This document shows, piece by piece, positions 14,679 to 16,806 of a stretch of 16,806 bases of DNA. The position numbers and the translations under genes are program-made. Numbering within the stretch: the stretch's first letter is position 1; each line of letters opens with the position of its first letter. The notes under the pieces were generated by a model. The model worked only from the letters and a program-made list of their open reading frames with translations, was not told the DNA's origin and ran no database searches. The stretch spans positions 1 through 16,806 of the forward strand of contig CAAGLA010000042.1 of the NCBI GenBank assembly GCA_900770655.1, read 5' to 3'. Source of the DNA: Bacteroidaceae bacterium (GTDB lineage: Bacteria > Bacteroidota > Bacteroidia > Bacteroidales > Bacteroidaceae).

Positions 14679-15338
14679 ATGATAGAAAGAATCATATTCA
14701 ATAATGTGAATCTGCACTCATTCGAAGGAGCACCCCCGGCGGGTGCTCCTTCAAAAGTGTGGAACTCTGTTGTTGAATTCAAAAAAGGCTCATCCTCTCT
14801 TATCGAAGCCGGCTCCGGGCGCGGAAAAAGTTCTTTTTGTGCCTTTGTCTATGGCCTTCGCTCCGATTACTCAGGCTCTATATCCTTTGAAACCACAACC
14901 GGTGAACTGCTCGATGCCCGTTCTTGCGATATGCTGCCAATTAGGCAACGCTCTATTGCAATGATGTTCCAAGACCTGAAACTCTTTCCGGAGCTATCGG
15001 CCGTGGACAATATTATGCTCAAGAACCGTTTGACATCGTACACAACTGAGCAGAACATAAAGGATATGCTCATTAGGTTAGGGCTCGAAAAACATCTTTC
15101 CCGTCCGTGCGCTCTTCTGTCGGTGGGGCAGCAGCAGAGGGTGGCTTTTGTGCGGGCTATGTGCCAGCCTGCCGATTTCATAATTCTTGACGAGCCGGTA
15201 AGCCACCTCGACGAAGAGAATGCAAAGATAATGGCACAGATGCTCTGCGAAAGGCAGAAAAAAGATTCCGTTGGTGTTATAGTGACTTCAATAGGGTACA
15301 GGTTGCCCTACGGGTTCGATTCGGAACTCTATCTTTAG
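14679..15338 (+). CDS. FtsE/LolD/MacB-type ABC transporter ATPase with altered H-loop
   Basis: This 219-residue protein is a complete ABC ATPase: Walker A GSGRGKS at 45-51, Q-loop glutamine Q98 in MMFQDLKLFPELSAVDNI, signature LSVGQ at 147-151, Walker B FIILDEP at 167-173 with catalytic E172, and D-loop SHLDE at 175-179. Where most members have T-H-D at the H-loop, this one has T203-S204-I205, so the switch histidine is missing and hydrolysis may be slow or used differently. Near the start, residues 16-26 (EGAPPAGAPSK) are encoded by a perfect inverted repeat and look like an insertion compared with the normal short strand-turn before Walker A. The protein would pair with the FtsX-like permease 25 bases downstream. 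The Lol/MacB-type architecture suggests mechanotransmission or lipoprotein/envelope work rather than small-molecule import. Confidence 0.88.
   Translation: MIERIIFNNVNLHSFEGAPPAGAPSKVWNSVVEFKKGSSSLIEAGSGRGKSSFCAFVYGLRSDYSGSISFETTTGELLDARSCDMLPIRQRSIAMMFQDLKLFPELSAVDNIMLKNRLTSYTTEQNIKDMLIRLGLEKHLSRPCALLSVGQQQRVAFVRAMCQPADFIILDEPVSHLDEENAKIMAQMLCERQKKDSVGVIVTSIGYRLPYGFDSELYL
14724..14752. repeat. Perfect 12-bp inverted repeat within the ABC ATPase gene
   Basis: GAAGGAGCACCC (14724-14735) pairs with GGGTGCTCCTTC (14741-14752) across a CCGGC loop. It is GC-rich in moderate-GC surroundings, has no T-tract after it, and lies 45 bases into the ORF. It could be a translational or transcript-stability hairpin or a small inserted palindromic element. 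Confidence 0.85.
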
Positions 15339-15363
15339 TCACTCGTGTGGAATAATGTGAAGT

Positions 15364-16602
15364 ATGAAACTTTTATTTAAACTTCTTCGCCGTAATGTAA
15401 GTACCGGACAAATTTTGGGCTTTCTCCTTGTGAACTTGCTCGGCGGTCTTATAGTGCTGTTCGGTATACAAGGGTACCGCGACTACAATGCCTTCTCCAA
15501 TAGTGGCGACCAACTTCTATCTTCGGGTTACCTTGTAATTACCAAGCCTGTGGGTATGGCACAGACAATAGGCAGTGTACTAGGTGTTCACTCTTCATTC
15601 AGCGATAAGGAGATTGAAGAGTTGGAGAATCTCCCCTCAGTGGCGTCTGTTGGACGGTTCATATCTACCCAGTTCGAGGTAAAGGCCTCGTTTGCATTAG
15701 GGCGCGCAAATGTATCAACAGATATATTTCTCGAAGCTGTGCCCGATGAATTCATTAAAAACGACTACAATGCGGTAGGCGCTGTTCAGCATAGGTGGAG
15801 TGCCACTCTCAATAGTGACACAATTCCTGTGATAATTCCGCGTAACTACCTTAATCTATATAATTACGGCTACGCTACATCAAACGGTATGCCCCAGATA
15901 AGTGATGAACTGTTGGGCCTCTTCCCTCTTAAGTTACGTTTTCTCACCTCTAATGGCTGGGTTAGTTATAATGCTGTTGTGTGTGGTCTCACAAACAAGA
16001 TAAACACAATTCTTGTTCCGTGGGAATTTATGCAGGATGCAAACAGAAGAATTGCACCCGAAATGGAACCCAAACCCTCGCGTCTGATACTCATAACAGA
16101 AACAACAGAACTCGACGACTTCTTGCTCGAATACATAGAAGATAACGGCTATGTGCTTGAGGGCGATACCTCTCACGTTCGTCTGCAGTCATTTGTGTCG
16201 GGCATAATTGTTGTGGTTACAGCCATTGGCTTTCTTTTCTCTTTTCTGGCCTTCTTCTTGCTTGTCATAAGCATAATGTTACTAATTGAAAAGAATAAGG
16301 AGAAAATAAAGAATCTATACTCTATTGGCTATAGTGTAAAAAGTATAGCCCGCGTGTACCAGTTGCTTGCCGCAGTTGCCGACGTCGCAGTGTGGCTTGT
16401 CGCGGCCATTGTTGCAACAATAGTATACCCGTCGTTTACCCAAATGATGCAGTTGACCTCTCCGGGCTTTCTCCCGGCATCGCTATGGTGGCTTTGGCTG
16501 TGGGCATCGCTCTTTGCCGTTGCCTTTTTGGGTTTTCACTCGGCAGTGGTGTACCGCAATGTAAAGCGCCATTGTTGTGTAAATGAAGCCAAGCAGAAAT
16601 AA
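15364..16602 (+). CDS. FtsX/MacB-type ABC transporter permease
   Basis: This 412-residue inner-membrane protein has the four-helix topology of type VII ABC permeases: TM1 at about 14-36, a roughly 240-residue extracytoplasmic domain (37-276), then TM2 at about 277-307, TM3 at 333-355 and TM4 at 373-397. After TM2 the cytoplasmic loop IEKNKEKIKNLYSIGYSVKSI is the FtsX-family coupling motif that contacts the ATPase. The large periplasmic domain agrees with MacB/LolC-like proteins. It is the last gene of the operon, and hairpin terminators follow. Likely substrates in this class include lipoproteins, peptides or purely mechanical signalling; nothing here decides which. Confidence 0.88.
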   Translation: MKLLFKLLRRNVSTGQILGFLLVNLLGGLIVLFGIQGYRDYNAFSNSGDQLLSSGYLVITKPVGMAQTIGSVLGVHSSFSDKEIEELENLPSVASVGRFISTQFEVKASFALGRANVSTDIFLEAVPDEFIKNDYNAVGAVQHRWSATLNSDTIPVIIPRNYLNLYNYGYATSNGMPQISDELLGLFPLKLRFLTSNGWVSYNAVVCGLTNKINTILVPWEFMQDANRRIAPEMEPKPSRLILITETTELDDFLLEYIEDNGYVLEGDTSHVRLQSFVSGIIVVVTAIGFLFSFLAFFLLVISIMLLIEKNKEKIKNLYSIGYSVKSIARVYQLLAAVADVAVWLVAAIVATIVYPSFTQMMQLTSPGFLPASLWWLWLWASLFAVAFLGFHSAVVYRNVKRHCCVNEAKQK

Positions 16603-16641
16603 ATGGGTTGCCGTATGCTTGTTATTTGACTTGGTTTGACT

Positions 16642-16669
16642 ATATTTGAGGTAAACCTCGAATATTTTC
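16642..16669 (+). terminator. Terminator after the permease gene
   Basis: An inverted repeat (ATATTTGAGG with CCTCGAATAT, one G-T pair, loop about 4 bases) ends in TTTTCT, 40 bases after the permease stop. It probably ends the beta-galactosidase/ABC operon. Confidence 0.65.
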
Positions 16670-16681
16670 TGCACTCGCTTT

Positions 16682-16712
16682 AAAAAACATTCAAGCAAGC
16701 TTGATGTTTTTT
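16682..16712. terminator. Bidirectional hairpin with A-run and T-run
   Basis: AAAAAACAT plus CAAG pair with CTTG plus ATGTTTTTT, with one bulged T and a CAAG loop. The A/T runs on both sides allow termination from either strand, which would suit a convergent gene beyond the right edge. Confidence 0.65.
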
Positions 16713-16744
16713 GCTCGTTTGTTAGTATATTTGATGTAGTTTGA

Positions 16745-16806
16745 TTAAGATTCTTTGAGTATCAAACCATTAAGAAGAACTTGCATGAGAATGGGCAATG
16801 GATAAG
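16745..16806 (-). CDS. Possible C-terminal end of a convergent gene, doubtful
   Basis: A minus-strand frame is open from the window edge to a TAA at 16747-16745. It gives 19 residues ending LLNGLILKES. Support is only the open frame and the bidirectional hairpin 33 bases beyond the stop, which would serve as its terminator. An open run this short occurs often by chance. Confidence 0.2.
   Translation of the reverse strand, partial: YPLPILMQVLLNGLILKES

Noticed and set aside
1..16806. CRISPR array, tRNA or rRNA genes, transposase or integrase
   Set aside because: No regularly spaced direct repeats, no tRNA cloverleaf or rRNA blocks, and no transposase or integrase motifs were seen on either strand.

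Overview
The window looks like chromosomal DNA from a member of the Bacteroidales (Bacteroidetes), most likely a gut or oral species. The evidence is Bacteroidetes-type promoters (TAnnTTTG at -7, best seen before the SRP RNA), starts without a Shine-Dalgarno sequence, a type IX secretion C-terminal signal, a fused Wzz/BY-kinase ending in a tyrosine cluster, a Bacteroides-type histone H1-like small protein and a secreted GH2 beta-galactosidase. I cannot fix the genus from sequence alone.

Left third, minus strand (1-4652): two separately transcribed secreted multidomain proteins. The leftmost runs off the window edge and carries three beta-trefoil-like modules followed by an Ig-like domain. The second (2082-4652) is complete: signal peptide, an N-terminal beta-rich domain, two chitobiase-C-like domains, one trefoil-like domain, three Ig-like domains and a T9SS sorting tail. 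They are separated by a strong terminator and each has its own -7 element. Both look like surface-exposed adhesins or carbohydrate-binding proteins; neither shows a catalytic domain.

Middle (4870-9330): a plus-strand SRP RNA (ffs) with a textbook promoter and terminator converges on a minus-strand two-gene operon made of a Wzc-like polysaccharide co-polymerase/tyrosine kinase and a PF14907-type nucleotidyltransferase. The last codons of the nucleotidyltransferase gene lie inside the ffs terminator. A monocistronic histone H1-like gene with its own -7 element and terminator follows on the plus strand.

Right half, plus strand (9688-16602): a probable four-gene operon with gaps of 31, 4 and 25 bases. 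It holds a 1350-residue secreted GH2 beta-galactosidase with a C-terminal CBM32/discoidin domain, a membrane-anchored acidic protein resembling DUF4836 proteins, an FtsE/LolD-type ABC ATPase lacking the usual switch histidine, and an FtsX/MacB-type permease. Two hairpins after the permease look like terminators.

The least explained parts are the anchored protein/ABC/permease trio, a perfect 12-bp inverted repeat inside the ATPase coding sequence, and a TTAAC[C/T] leader element that recurs 11-17 bases before four of the start codons. All family assignments come from motif reading, not from database searches.
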